A stretch of 64,000 nucleotides of DNA from Formosa sp. Hel3_A1_48 (GCF_001735715.1 NZ_CP017259.1:1795501-1859500), one strand, 5' to 3'; shown: positions 54,108-62,404, counted from the stretch's first letter. Notes: a model not told the origin generated them from the sequence alone. Numbers and translations are program-made.

Positions 54108-56563
54108 GTCACAATTTTTACATTGATGTTATTTTACCGTTACCATTGGAGCGAAATTTTTCCTACGCCGTCACGCAAGCTGAATTTGAGTTTATCCAAC
54201 CAGGTATTCGTGTGGCAGTCCCCTTTGGTAAAAGCAAAGTGTACACTGCTTTAGTACTCAAGTGTCATCGTAATACTCCTACCGCTTACGAGGTTAAATC
54301 TATCCACAGTATTTTGGATGAGACAGCTGTTGTGCATTCGGTTCAGTTGCGCCATTGGTTATGGATTTCAGAATACTACATGTGCACCCTAGGGGAAGTT
54401 TTGAGCGCTGCACTACCCAATGCCTTGCTGTTGCAAAGCGAGTCTGTTATTTCTGTACATCCTCATGCTAAGTTCGATGAATGTAATTTATCAGATGATC
54501 AATATTTAATTATTGAAGCACTCGAACAAGAACCAAGACTAAGGGTTGACGCGGTGCAAGCTATTTTGGGTAAAAAACAAATATTCCAAGTACTTAAACC
54601 CCTTATTGAGGCAAACATTATCACAACAAATCAAGAGCTTGTTCATAAATACAAACCCAAACTTCTTCGCAGTGTTTCGCTTGATGTTAAATTTAAAGGG
54701 GAGAAAGGCTTGGAAGAATTATTAAACCAACTTTACCGCTCAAAGAAGTTAAAGGAAATTATACTTGCATATTTTTCGTTAAGCAAAGATTCAGAGTTAG
54801 TTTCAGTTTCAGACTTAAAAAAAATGAGTAATGCATCCTCTGCTCAAATTAAATCATTAATTGATAAATTTATTTTTGAAGAACACTTTATCGAGGTTGA
54901 TCGTTTAAAATTGGATGGATTTGCAATTGAAAAATCAATCACTCTAAGTCCTGAACAGACTGAAGCTTTGGCAAACATTAAAACAGTATTTGAGCATAAA
55001 GAAGCTTGCCTTTTACATGGAGTAACTTCATCAGGAAAAACAGAGATTTATGTAAAGATGATAGAAGAAGTTCTGAAAGAGGGTCAACAGGCTCTTTTTC
55101 TAGTGCCTGAAATCGCTTTAACTTCTCAATTGGTATTAAGGTTAAAGCATTATTTTGGTGATCAAATCGACGTTTATCACTCAAGATTTAGTCCAAACGA
55201 GCGTGTTGAGATTTGGAATCGTGTTTTGAAAAATTCTGAAAATTCAAGAGTCGTAATAGGTGCACGCTCTTCTTTATTTTTGCCGTTCTCCAACTTAGGT
55301 CTATTAATAGTTGATGAGGAACATGAGCCGTCTTACAAACAATTTGATCCTGCGCCTCGATACCACGCACGTGATGCGGCTATTGTATTAGCTAAGCTGC
55401 ACGGCGCAAAGACAATTTTAGGCTCAGCAACGCCCAGTATTGAAAGCTATTTCAATGCAAAAAAGCATAACAAATATGGCTATGTATCTTTAACTAAGCG
55501 TTATAATGATGTAGTTCTTCCTGATATTGAATTAGTTGATTTAAAGGACAAGTACAAGCGCAAACGGATGAAAGGACATTTTAGTGATCGACTTATATCT
55601 GAAATTGAACAATCTCTTAGCGAAAGCCAACAAATCATTTTATTTCAAAACAGAAGGGGTTATGCGCCTATTCTTTCTTGTAATACATGCGGTCATACAC
55701 CAGAATGCCCTAATTGTGATGTGAGTTTGACCTACCATCAACATGCCAATCAACTACGCTGTCATTATTGTAGCTATGGAACTGTAGTTAAAAACGAATG
55801 TGGTGCATGTAATAGCGTAGACTTGGATACTAAAGGTTTTGGTACCGAACAAATCCAAGAAGAAACATTAGCTCTATTTCCTGATGCTAAAGTTGCACGA
55901 ATGGATTTGGATACAACTCGTGGTAAATACAGTTATGACCGTATTATTCAAAAGTTTGAACGAAAAGAAATAGATATCCTTGTGGGGACCCAAATGCTAA
56001 CTAAAGGCTTGGACTTTCGAGATGTTAAATTGGTTGGCGTTCTCAATGCTGATCATCTTATAAATTTTCCAGATTTTAGAGCACACGAACGCTGTTACCA
56101 GCTTTTACAACAAGTTTCTGGACGAGCTGGCCGCACTAAAACTAGAGGTAAGGTGATTATTCAATCCTACAACCCAGACCATAATATACTACAACAAGTA
56201 TCGAGTAACCAGTACGTAAAAATGTTTGAGGAGCAGACTTATCAAAGACGTATTTATAAGTACCCGCCTTATTTTCGCTTAATCAAGATAACATTAAAGC
56301 ACAGAGATTATAATAGGGTTAATGAAGGTGCAACTTGGTTAGCAACAGCTCTTAGCCAAGTTTTTGGTCCTTATGTTTTAGGGCCTGAATTTCCACCTGT
56401 ATCTAGGATTAGAAATTTATACCACAAAAATATACTAGTGAAAATTCCTGAAGATCAGTCTTTACAAAAGACTAAGGATGTAATACATCGGGTGAAAAAT
56501 AGTTTTTTAAGCACTAAGCTTTTTCGGCCTGTACGTGTGGTAATAAATGTAGATAATTACTGA
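54095..56563 (+). CDS. priA: Primosomal replication restart helicase PriA
   Basis: Restarts stalled replication forks and loads the replicative helicase; 822 aa. N-terminal DNA-binding domain begins IDVILPLPLERNFSYAV. Helicase motifs are LHGVTSSGKTEIY (Walker A), VDEEHEPSYKQFDPAPRYHARD (motif II with family-specific continuation) and SATPS. The zinc-binding region has eight cysteines in pairs: CNTCGHTPECPNCD, CHYCS and CGACN. C-terminal helicase part ends QVSGRAGRTKTRGKVIIQS. The start overlaps yihY by 13 bases; the stop is one base from the convergent LytTR gene. Confidence 0.97.
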   Translation: MQQLSHNFYIDVILPLPLERNFSYAVTQAEFEFIQPGIRVAVPFGKSKVYTALVLKCHRNTPTAYEVKSIHSILDETAVVHSVQLRHWLWISEYYMCTLGEVLSAALPNALLLQSESVISVHPHAKFDECNLSDDQYLIIEALEQEPRLRVDAVQAILGKKQIFQVLKPLIEANIITTNQELVHKYKPKLLRSVSLDVKFKGEKGLEELLNQLYRSKKLKEIILAYFSLSKDSELVSVSDLKKMSNASSAQIKSLIDKFIFEEHFIEVDRLKLDGFAIEKSITLSPEQTEALANIKTVFEHKEACLLHGVTSSGKTEIYVKMIEEVLKEGQQALFLVPEIALTSQLVLRLKHYFGDQIDVYHSRFSPNERVEIWNRVLKNSENSRVVIGARSSLFLPFSNLGLLIVDEEHEPSYKQFDPAPRYHARDAAIVLAKLHGAKTILGSATPSIESYFNAKKHNKYGYVSLTKRYNDVVLPDIELVDLKDKYKRKRMKGHFSDRLISEIEQSLSESQQIILFQNRRGYAPILSCNTCGHTPECPNCDVSLTYHQHANQLRCHYCSYGTVVKNECGACNSVDLDTKGFGTEQIQEETLALFPDAKVARMDLDTTRGKYSYDRIIQKFERKEIDILVGTQMLTKGLDFRDVKLVGVLNADHLINFPDFRAHERCYQLLQQVSGRAGRTKTRGKVIIQSYNPDHNILQQVSSNQYVKMFEEQTYQRRIYKYPPYFRLIKITLKHRDYNRVNEGATWLATALSQVFGPYVLGPEFPPVSRIRNLYHKNILVKIPEDQSLQKTKDVIHRVKNSFLSTKLFRPVRVVINVDNY

Positions 56564-56564
56564 T

Positions 56565-57284
56565 TTAGTTTGGTGATGAAGCTATTTGAAGCGCTTCTGT
56601 TAGCGATGTTTTTTTATTTCTACTCAGTGGAATTCGAGAATTCTCAATTTCAACAAACTTACTGTTGTAGCGTTCTACCTTTTTGAGGTTAATAATATAA
56701 GATTTATGAATTCTCAAAAACTTGTTGGAAGGCAGCTCACTTTCAAACGCTTTCATCGTAGATAAAATGACATAGCTTCCACTATTAGTGATTAGTTTTA
56801 CGTAATCTCCTAGTGCTTCAATCCACTTTATATCTTTGGTGTAAACTTTTCTCTTTTTTAGATTACTTTTTATAAATATATGCTGTGTATCTTTATCTTT
56901 TTCGAGGTTTGTGTGCGCGCTTGACTCAAGTACCTTGTCTATGGCATTTTGAAATAGGGTTTCATTAAGAGGTTTTGCCAAAAAATCCACAACATTGTAT
57001 CTGTAGGACTTAAAGGCATGGGCTGTATTTTTTGTGGTAATTATAGTTTTCGGTATTTTTCTGCCTGTTGTTTTAATCAGGTCTAAAAATTCAAAACCAT
57101 TAAGATTAGGTGTATCTATTTCAAGGAAAATTAGATCAGTTTTATTTTCTTCGAGAAACTTTAGAGCGTCGGTGCATGATCCAAATTCATTAGTAAAGCG
57201 CAATGCGTCATGACTATTAATTTTTGAAATTGTATTAATGCGTTGAAGCGCATGTGGATCAATTACAATACAGTTAATTTTCAT
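56565..57284 (-). CDS. LytTR-type response regulator with degenerate receiver
   Basis: 239 residues: an N-terminal receiver (about 1-120) and a C-terminal LytTR DNA-binding domain (about 140-236; FIKSNLKKRKVYTKDIKWIEALGDYVKLI, then FLRIHKSYIINLKKVERYN). The receiver phosphoacceptor position, normally FLD, reads FLEIDTPNLNGFEF with Glu at 55, and the first acidic pair reads VIDP, so one pocket acid is missing; the Lys of AKP and the Thr of ITT are kept. It may be permanently active or signal by another means. No histidine kinase is adjacent. It has a consensus promoter at 57320-57351. Confidence 0.9.
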   Translation of the reverse strand: MKINCIVIDPHALQRINTISKINSHDALRFTNEFGSCTDALKFLEENKTDLIFLEIDTPNLNGFEFLDLIKTTGRKIPKTIITTKNTAHAFKSYRYNVVDFLAKPLNETLFQNAIDKVLESSAHTNLEKDKDTQHIFIKSNLKKRKVYTKDIKWIEALGDYVKLITNSGSYVILSTMKAFESELPSNKFLRIHKSYIINLKKVERYNSKFVEIENSRIPLSRNKKTSLTEALQIASSPN

Positions 57285-57319
57285 AGCAGTAAAGGTTAAT
57301 TGTTGATTGGTTTATACAG

Positions 57320-57351
57320 CAAACTTAAATATAAAACTCGACAAAAACCAA
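57320..57351 (-). promoter_or_regulatory. Promoter of the LytTR gene
   Basis: Minus strand TTG (57351-57349), 21 bases, TAAGTTTG (57327-57320), 35 bases before the start codon. Confidence 0.6.
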
Positions 57352-57404
57352 TAATCATCGTTAAAAGGTGAAGATTAAATAATAAAAAAAGGTGTTGATT
57401 AAAG

Positions 57405-57435
57405 TTGTTTAAACCATATTTAATAATTATTTTTG
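57405..57435 (+). promoter_or_regulatory. Promoter of rpsF-rpsR-rplI
   Basis: TTG at 57405-57407, 20 bases, TATTTTTG at 57428-57435; the transcript would start near 57441, leaving a leader of under 20 bases to the rpsF ATG. Confidence 0.65.
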
Positions 57436-57458
57436 CAGCCATTTTAAAATTATAATAT

Positions 57459-57797
57459 ATGAATCATTACGAAACTGTTTTCATCTTAAATCCCGTTTTA
57501 TCTGATGAACAGATAAAGGAAACAGTAAAGAAATACGAAGATTTACTCGTTTCTAAAGGAGCTAAGATGGTATCAAAAGAAGATTGGGGGCTGAAAAAAT
57601 TAGCCTACCCAATCCAAAACAAAAAAAGTGGATTTTACCACTTGTTTGAATTTACTGCACCTGGTGAGGCTGTTGGTCCACTTGAAGTTGAGTTTAGACG
57701 TGACGAGCGTTTCATGCGCTACCTAACGGTCAAACTTGACAAGCACGCCATTTCATGGGCACAGAGAAGAAGAGATAAACTTAAAGAAAAAGCGTAA
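57459..57797 (+). CDS. rpsF: 30S ribosomal protein S6
   Basis: 112-residue protein of the small subunit, partner of S18 in the platform. The ferredoxin-like fold is shown by [22 protein letters not shown] at the start and the conserved [12 protein letters not shown]-type segment [25 protein letters not shown], then [16 protein letters not shown]. First gene of the rpsF-rpsR-rplI operon, the usual bacterial arrangement, with rpsR starting 3 bases after its stop. Confidence 0.97.
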   Translation: MNHYETVFILNPVLSDEQIKETVKKYEDLLVSKGAKMVSKEDWGLKKLAYPIQNKKSGFYHLFEFTAPGEAVGPLEVEFRRDERFMRYLTVKLDKHAISWAQRRRDKLKEKA

Positions 57798-57799
57798 TT

Positions 57800-58093
57800 A
57801 TGTCTATAGAACAACAAGCAAAAGGCAAAAAAGGTGGTGAAATCAGGTATTTAACACCCCTCAACATCGAGACTAACAAGGCAAAGAAATATTGTCGTTT
57901 TAAGAAATCAGGAATCAAATACATAGATTACAAAGACCCTGATTTTCTACTGAAATTTGTCAATGAGCAAGGTAAACTTTTACCAAGACGCCTTACAGGA
58001 ACATCACTTAAATACCAACGAAAAGTTGCCACTGCAGTAAAAAGAGCCAGACATTTGGCCCTTATGCCGTATGTAGCAGATTTATTGAAATAA
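57800..58093 (+). CDS. rpsR: 30S ribosomal protein S18
   Basis: 97-residue protein that binds S6 and 16S rRNA. The conserved core is [61 protein letters not shown]. The N-terminal extension of about 20 residues ([20 protein letters not shown]) is normal for Bacteroidetes. It carries a single Cys in the region where some S18 proteins have a zinc cluster, so it is the zinc-free form. rplI starts 15 bases later. Confidence 0.96.
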   Translation: MSIEQQAKGKKGGEIRYLTPLNIETNKAKKYCRFKKSGIKYIDYKDPDFLLKFVNEQGKLLPRRLTGTSLKYQRKVATAVKRARHLALMPYVADLLK

Positions 58094-58107
58094 AAACGAT
58101 CATAATT

Positions 58108-58560
58108 ATGGAACTAATATTAAAACAAGATGTAGAGGGACTAGGGTTCAAGGATGATGTTGTAACGGTTAAAAATGGTTATGGTAGAAATTTTTTAATT
58201 CCTGGTGGAAAGGCCATTCTGGCAACGACTTCAGCAAAAAAAGTACTAGCTGAAAACTTGAAACAACGTGCTTTTAAAGATAAGAAAATCATTGAAGATG
58301 CTCAGAAAATCGCTGAATCTTTAAAAGCTTTAGAGGTGAAAATTTCAGCAAAAGTAGGTTCTGGAGATAAGTTATTTGGCTCTGTCAACAACAGTAATGT
58401 ATCGCAAGCTTTAGAAACTGCAGGCCACGCAATAGACAAGAAATTTATTTCTGTTACAGGTGGAAATGTAAAGCGCCTTGGCAAATATGAAGCCAAAGTT
58501 CGTTTACATCGCGATGTACATGTAGAACTACCTTTTGAAATTGTAGCTGAAAAAGCGTAA
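58108..58560 (+). CDS. rplI: 50S ribosomal protein L9
   Basis: 150-residue two-domain protein of the L1 stalk base: N-terminal rRNA-binding domain with MELILKQDVEGLGFKDDVVTVKNGYGRNFLIPGGKA (signature GYGRNFLIP), a long linker helix (LAENLKQRAFKDKKIIEDAQKIAESL) and a C-terminal domain ending VELPFEIVAEKA. Last gene of the rpsF operon, followed by a strong terminator. Confidence 0.97.
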   Translation: MELILKQDVEGLGFKDDVVTVKNGYGRNFLIPGGKAILATTSAKKVLAENLKQRAFKDKKIIEDAQKIAESLKALEVKISAKVGSGDKLFGSVNNSNVSQALETAGHAIDKKFISVTGGNVKRLGKYEAKVRLHRDVHVELPFEIVAEKA

Positions 58561-58582
58561 ACCAATTTAAGTTTAAAATTTG

Positions 58583-58614
58583 AAAGGTCTGTTTTATCAA
58601 CAGGCCTTTTTTGT
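58583..58614 (+). terminator. Intrinsic terminator of the rpsF-rpsR-rplI operon
   Basis: Stem AAAGGTCTG (58583-58591) and CAGGCCTTT (58601-58609) with one G-U pair, loop mostly A/T, then T-run at 58609-58612. Confidence 0.88.
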
Positions 58615-58628
58615 TAATCAAATTTCAA

Positions 58629-59099
58629 ATGAAATACAGAAGACTATCTAAAGAACAATTTGAGGAACTTCATCTAGAGTTTATTAATTTTTTGGCTACA
58701 CAGTCCATCACGGCAGAAGAATGGAAAAAGATAAAAGCCGAGCAGCCAAAAGTTGCTGAGGAGGAAATGGATATTTTTAGCGATCTTGTTTGGGAGGGTG
58801 TTTTAGGAAAAGTTAAATACTTAGAGAATATAGCGCCTCAACACCTTTATTTATTTCAAATCAAAGCAAGTACAATTGCATTGATTGGTTTGAAAATAAA
58901 TTCACCATCTGTAGATTTAACAACTAGAGAAGGATTCTCATGGTTACGTGAACATTTGATGGATGATTCGGTTGAGCTTTTTGATGCTGAAAAAGAAATA
59001 GAAGGAGAAAAAAATAAAAATATTTTTGAATTGATTGAAAAAGGTGCTTTGATCACCAAAGGAGAATTGTTTAAGTATTTTAATCAACTCATTGGATAG
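58629..59099 (+). CDS. DUF6495 family protein
   Basis: 156-residue soluble protein of the bacteroidetal family DUF6495: MKYRRLSKEQFEELHLEFINFLATQSITAEEW at the start, EEEMDIFSDLVWEGVLGKVKYLE in the middle, and ELIEKGALITKGELFKYFNQLI at the end. It has no signal peptide or transmembrane segment and is rich in acidic residues. It lies between the S6-S18-L9 operon and hisS in Flavobacteria regularly. ATG 58629 was chosen because the upstream in-frame codons lie in the terminator. Function unknown; the position next to ribosomal genes hints at translation. Confidence 0.85.
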   Translation: MKYRRLSKEQFEELHLEFINFLATQSITAEEWKKIKAEQPKVAEEEMDIFSDLVWEGVLGKVKYLENIAPQHLYLFQIKASTIALIGLKINSPSVDLTTREGFSWLREHLMDDSVELFDAEKEIEGEKNKNIFELIEKGALITKGELFKYFNQLIG

Positions 59100-59138
59100 C
59101 ATTTTAAAAAATTAGATATTTGTTAAATATCAAAACAA

Positions 59139-60521
59139 ATGGCAACAAAACCAAGAATAGCAAAGGGAACTAGAGATTTTAATTCGCAGCAGATTGCTCA
59201 ACGCGAATACATCTTTAGCACCATAAAGTCAAACTTTAAGGCCTTTGGTTTTGCACCCATAGAAACCCCAAGTTTTGAATTGTCTGAAACCCTTTTGGGT
59301 AAATATGGGGATGAAGGTGACCGTCTAATTTTTAAGATTTTAAATTCTGGCGATAAGGTTAAAAAAGCCGATTTAAAAGCATTAGAAGAAGGACAATTAG
59401 CACGTTTTTCAAATTCGCTTTCTGAAAAAGCATTACGTTATGATTTGACAGTGCCTTTTGCGCGCTATGTTGCACAATATCAAAACGACATCACTTTTCC
59501 TTTTAAGCGTTATCAAATTCAACCCGTTTGGCGTGCCGATCGACCACAAAAAGGACGTTTTCAAGAATTTTACCAATGCGATGCAGATGCTGTAGGTTCA
59601 GACTCACTTTGGCAAGAAGTAGAATTTATTCAACTTTATGATGCCGTCTTTACGGATCTAAAATTAGAAGGTGTTACGATTAAAATTAATAATAGAAAAA
59701 TTTTGGCTGCCATTGCAGAACGTATTGGTGCACAAGATAAACTCATTGATTTTACGGTCGCATTGGATAAGTTAGATAAAATTGGCGCAGAAAAGGTTAA
59801 AGAAGAAATGCTTCTCAAAGGCATACCGTCTGAAGGGATACAAACTTTAGAGCCCTTGTTTAATATGGTGGGTAATTTTGATTCTCAACTGAACGCTTTA
59901 AAACTAATATTAGGATCTTCTGAAGTTGGTACTGAAGGCATTTCAGAACTCGAATTTATTTCAAATACAATCAATAGTTTAGGACTGAAGACAGCAACTC
60001 TTAAGTTAGATGTGACCTTAGCACGTGGACTCAACTATTATACTGGCGCTATTTTTGAAGTTTCTGCACCAGCTGGTGTAGCTATGGGCTCAATTGGCGG
60101 CGGCGGTCGTTATGATGACTTAACCAGTATTTTTGGTCTTAAAGGAGTTAGTGGGGTGGGAATTAGCTTTGGCTTGGATAGAATCGCTATGGTTTTAGAA
60201 GAATTAAACCTATTTCCTGAAAACAGTAATCAGGCTGTTCAGGTTTTGTTTGCTAATTTTGGTAGTGATGAAAGTTTATATAGCTACAAAGCTATTCAAT
60301 CTTTGCGTTCAAATGGCATTATTGCTGAATTGTATCCTGAAGCCTCAAAATTGAAAAAACAAATCACATATGCCAACAAACGCAATATTCCATTTGTTGT
60401 TTTGGTAGGGGATGAAGAGATGTTTTCTAAAAGATTTACGGTAAAAGATATGAAATCGGGTTCCCAGGAATCTTTAAATTTTCAGGAACTTTTAGCTTGT
60501 CTAAAAACAAACACTCAATAA
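59139..60521 (+). CDS. hisS: Histidyl-tRNA synthetase
   Basis: Charges tRNA-His with histidine; class IIa, 460 aa. Motif 1 is near SFELSETLLGKYGDEGDRLIFK; motif 2 is FKRYQIQPVWRADRPQKGRFQEFYQCD, with ATP-binding Arg; motif 3 GGGRYDDLTSIFG with GISFGLDRI. A histidine-specific segment LARGLNYYTGAIFE is present. The C-terminal anticodon-binding domain follows (about 365-455). Usual length for the family is 420-450. Downstream, after 4 bases, is the HTH gene of the accessory patch on the other strand. Confidence 0.97.
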   Translation: MATKPRIAKGTRDFNSQQIAQREYIFSTIKSNFKAFGFAPIETPSFELSETLLGKYGDEGDRLIFKILNSGDKVKKADLKALEEGQLARFSNSLSEKALRYDLTVPFARYVAQYQNDITFPFKRYQIQPVWRADRPQKGRFQEFYQCDADAVGSDSLWQEVEFIQLYDAVFTDLKLEGVTIKINNRKILAAIAERIGAQDKLIDFTVALDKLDKIGAEKVKEEMLLKGIPSEGIQTLEPLFNMVGNFDSQLNALKLILGSSEVGTEGISELEFISNTINSLGLKTATLKLDVTLARGLNYYTGAIFEVSAPAGVAMGSIGGGGRYDDLTSIFGLKGVSGVGISFGLDRIAMVLEELNLFPENSNQAVQVLFANFGSDESLYSYKAIQSLRSNGIIAELYPEASKLKKQITYANKRNIPFVVLVGDEEMFSKRFTVKDMKSGSQESLNFQELLACLKTNTQ

Positions 60522-60525
60522 GGTA

Positions 60526-60882
60526 TTATTCTATTGCATTATAAAAAGATTTAAGCTCTTTTTCTAATTTTTTTATTTTTATTTCCAATTCTAGTATATG
60601 GTTTTTTAAACAAGCAATATCCTTGGCTATTTTATTTGTTGTACTATTGTCAACTTCAATATTGTTTAGCATTTCTCCCAGTCCTGTAAGGAGCCATTTG
60701 TAATCAATTTCGGGACATGCATCACATATTTTTTTAGCTAAGTTAGGGGATATTCCGTTTCTCCCGCTTTTTATCTGGTAAAAAACGGTACCATTACTAA
60801 AGCCAAGTTCCTTTGCAAATGTGTTTGTTTTCTTACGCAAATAAAATAATACATCCTGAATTCTATCGTAGTCACTGATCAT
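60526..60882 (-). CDS. Phage-repressor-type HTH regulator with coiled coil
   Basis: 118 residues: an N-terminal XRE-like HTH (about 8-65; KTNTFAKELGFSNGTVFYQIKSG) and the motif DYKWLLTGLGEML, characteristic of phage-type regulators in Bacteroidetes, followed by an amphipathic coiled coil (about 80-115; LKNHILELEIKIKKLEKEL) that should dimerise it. The second HTH gene at 61321-61611 is a shorter relative. It is divergent from the small membrane protein at 61024; the upstream gap contains two direct repeats of ATTAAAATGT. No target is known. Confidence 0.8.
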   Translation of the reverse strand: MISDYDRIQDVLFYLRKKTNTFAKELGFSNGTVFYQIKSGRNGISPNLAKKICDACPEIDYKWLLTGLGEMLNNIEVDNSTTNKIAKDIACLKNHILELEIKIKKLEKELKSFYNAIE

Positions 60883-60911
60883 TCTAAAACTAATATTTTA
60901 AATATTTTTGC

Positions 60912-60941
60912 ATTAAAATGTATTATTTTGAATTAAAATGT
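60912..60941. promoter_or_regulatory. Two direct repeats upstream of the HTH gene
   Basis: ATTAAAATGT occurs at 60912-60921 and 60932-60941, 20 bases (about two helical turns) apart, 30-60 bases upstream of the HTH start codon. Possible autoregulatory operator; the surroundings are very AT-rich, so chance is not excluded. Confidence 0.35.
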
Positions 60942-61023
60942 TATAATTTTATATTATAATATATTGCAAAAACATAAATCCAAATTACTAAGAATTTTAT
61001 GAATTTGCAAAAAATAATGTTTG

Positions 61024-61260
61024 ATGAACTATGAAAAAATAAAAAGTTTGTTGTATTCTAATGGAACAAAATTAATCCTAATTGGATTTATAAATTTAGT
61101 TTTATTGATTATAACATCAATACACTGTCTTATCTCTCATTCAAATGAAAAATTACCTTATTCTTATTTCGTTTGGATAGTTATTACTTTAATAATTTTG
61201 GCTCTTGGTGGAATACTAATTTGTCTCTCGACCTTAAAAGTTAATAATCAGGACGAATAG
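61024..61260 (+). CDS. Small two-span membrane protein, unknown
   Basis: 78 residues with two transmembrane helices, about 15-36 (GTKLILIGFINLVLLIITS) and 46-70 (YFVWIVITLIILALGGILIC), joined by a short His/Ser/Asn loop; both ends are polar. ATG 61024 was taken; the TTG at 61021 is in frame but unnecessary. It lies divergent from one HTH gene and convergent with the other. The size, hydrophobicity and regulator context would fit a toxin or immunity-type protein, but no homology is recognised. Confidence 0.5.
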   Translation: MNYEKIKSLLYSNGTKLILIGFINLVLLIITSIHCLISHSNEKLPYSYFVWIVITLIILALGGILICLSTLKVNNQDE

Positions 61261-61320
61261 AATTAATTTGAATTGAAGCTATGATTCATTTCACTATAAG
61301 CTAAATTTTGAAATTAAAGC

Positions 61321-61611
61321 TTAAGAACCGCTTTGAGTTCCATTTTTTTTGTCAAGCAGAGCATTGATTTCAAATTTAATTTGTTGGATCAACTTGTAGT
61401 TGCTATTATTTTGTTCGCCTGCAACAAGCCAACAAATAGAATATTGGGGATAGCGGTTTTTTATTTTTTCGAGAATAATGTGTGATATTCCACTTTCCTT
61501 GCGAAGAATAGTAGAAATTGTATTGTTGCCAACACCTATTTCTTTCTCAAATCTGGATATAGAAATGTCTTGCTCATTTATAATAATTCGTAATCTCTTA
61601 AATATATCCAC
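61321..61611 (-). CDS. HTH regulator, paralogue of the 60526-60882 protein
   Basis: 96 residues: HTH of the XRE-like kind at about 8-55 (SISRFEKEIGVGNNTISTILRKESG) and YSICWLVAGEQNN, which aligns with DYKWLLTGLGEML of the first HTH protein. It lacks the long coiled coil and ends in a short polar tail. It is divergent from the hypothetical gene at 61760 and convergent with the small membrane gene. The two HTH genes thus look like the regulators of two parallel modules. Confidence 0.75.
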   Translation of the reverse strand: MDIFKRLRIIINEQDISISRFEKEIGVGNNTISTILRKESGISHIILEKIKNRYPQYSICWLVAGEQNNSNYKLIQQIKFEINALLDKKNGTQSGS

Positions 61612-61759
61612 TTAACACTCTAATTCTAGCAATTTATATTTAATATTTATTCTTTTTTGAGAAATTATTTAATTATAAGTGAGAAATATATTATAATTCT
61701 ATTGTTTTTTTCAATTATTTACACAAACTATTATAGTTTTACATTTTATTATTCAAGTA

Positions 61760-62146
61760 ATGACCTATATTAATAATCCAGTTAAAGCGTTTAGTATCTA
61801 TACCAACCATTCATTAAGTGATAAAGAGTTTACTACAATTAAGATTTTTTGTGAGGCTTATCTCACTAAGTTTGTTGGGACCTACGACCTATTTTGCAAA
61901 ATCAATTCATTTGTTAACTACAAGAATGCAGCTAAAGACAATTATTTTGCACCAGACAGTCAATTATTGGATTTAGAACTGCTACTTAACATGGGTGGAG
62001 TAACGAGTCCTGAGCATATCTCAATCTTTGAAGAAATTGCATTTGATTTACTAGATTTACCTGGATTTGCTCGTGTGCGCGCACAAACAATTCATGCGGC
62101 TTGGATTAAAAAATCTCTAGAGATGTATGCTGATCAAAATTCTTAA
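61760..62146 (+). CDS. Hypothetical protein, 128 aa
   Basis: Soluble acidic protein of 128 residues, no signal peptide, no transmembrane segment and no recognised motif. Predicted helical for most of its length, with segments LSDKEFTTIKIFCEAYLTKFVGTYDL and ISIFEEIAFDLLDLPGFARVRAQTIHAAWIKKSLEM. It lies next to, and divergent from, the second HTH gene across a 148-base AT-rich gap. Function unknown; it may be controlled by that HTH protein. Confidence 0.6.
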   Translation: MTYINNPVKAFSIYTNHSLSDKEFTTIKIFCEAYLTKFVGTYDLFCKINSFVNYKNAAKDNYFAPDSQLLDLELLLNMGGVTSPEHISIFEEIAFDLLDLPGFARVRAQTIHAAWIKKSLEMYADQNS

Positions 62147-62249
62147 ATTTTTGGGTGGACTCAAGATTAAAAAGCATGCTGAAAGTTTTTTTTATTAATT
62201 CTAATAGCTTAATTACATTATTTACTCCAATTTATTAATTAGCATTACA

Positions 62250-62280
62250 AATAAAAAAAACCCTTGTAAATCAAGGGTTT
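62250..62280 (-). terminator. Terminator downstream of tRNA-Met
   Basis: On the minus strand stem AAACCCTTG/CAAGGGTTT (arms 62280-62272 and 62266-62258) with a 5-base loop and then an eight-base U-run (62260-62253). It ends 5 bases after the 3' end of the tRNA. Confidence 0.9.
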
Positions 62281-62285
62281 GAAAG

Positions 62286-62359
62286 TAGCGTGGGGGAGAT
62301 TTGAACTCCCGACCTCCGGGTTATGAATCCGACGCTCTAACCAACTGAGCTACCACGCC
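62286..62359 (-). tRNA. tRNA-Met (CAT), elongator-type
   Basis: 74-nt cloverleaf on the minus strand. Acceptor arms GGCGTGG and CCACGCT, D-stem GCTC/GAGC with loop AGTTGGTTA, anticodon stem TCGGA/CCCGG with loop TTCATAA (anticodon CAT), variable loop AGGTC and T-arm GGGAG-TTCAAAT-CTCCC. Discriminator base A73; no CCA encoded. The acceptor ends in a G1-U72 wobble and the anticodon stem has an A31-C39 mismatch. The normal initiator-type C1-A72 mismatch and the 3 G-C anticodon-stem pairs are absent, so this is the elongator or possibly an Ile2-like tRNA after lysidine modification; the Met elongator is more likely. Confidence 0.95.
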
Positions 62360-62373
62360 ATAAATGATGGCTG

Positions 62374-62404
62374 CAAATATAGAAACAAAATAGTGGGGTA
62401 TCAA
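62374..62404 (-). promoter_or_regulatory. Promoter of tRNA-Met
   Basis: Minus strand TTG (62404-62402), 20 bases, TATATTTG (62381-62374); transcript start near 62368, nine bases before the mature 5' end. Confidence 0.75.

Noticed and set aside
57436-57458. S6:S18-binding leader RNA of the rpsF operon
   Set aside because: The predicted leader is under 25 bases and too short and AT-rich to fold into that motif.
61640-61700. Possible repeat gagaaat as operator of the second HTH gene
   Set aside because: The region is so AT-rich that short repeats are expected by chance.
60526-62359. Prophage or integrative element inserted at tRNA-Met
   Set aside because: No integrase, no recombinase and no duplicated tRNA 3' end could be seen; at most a remnant.
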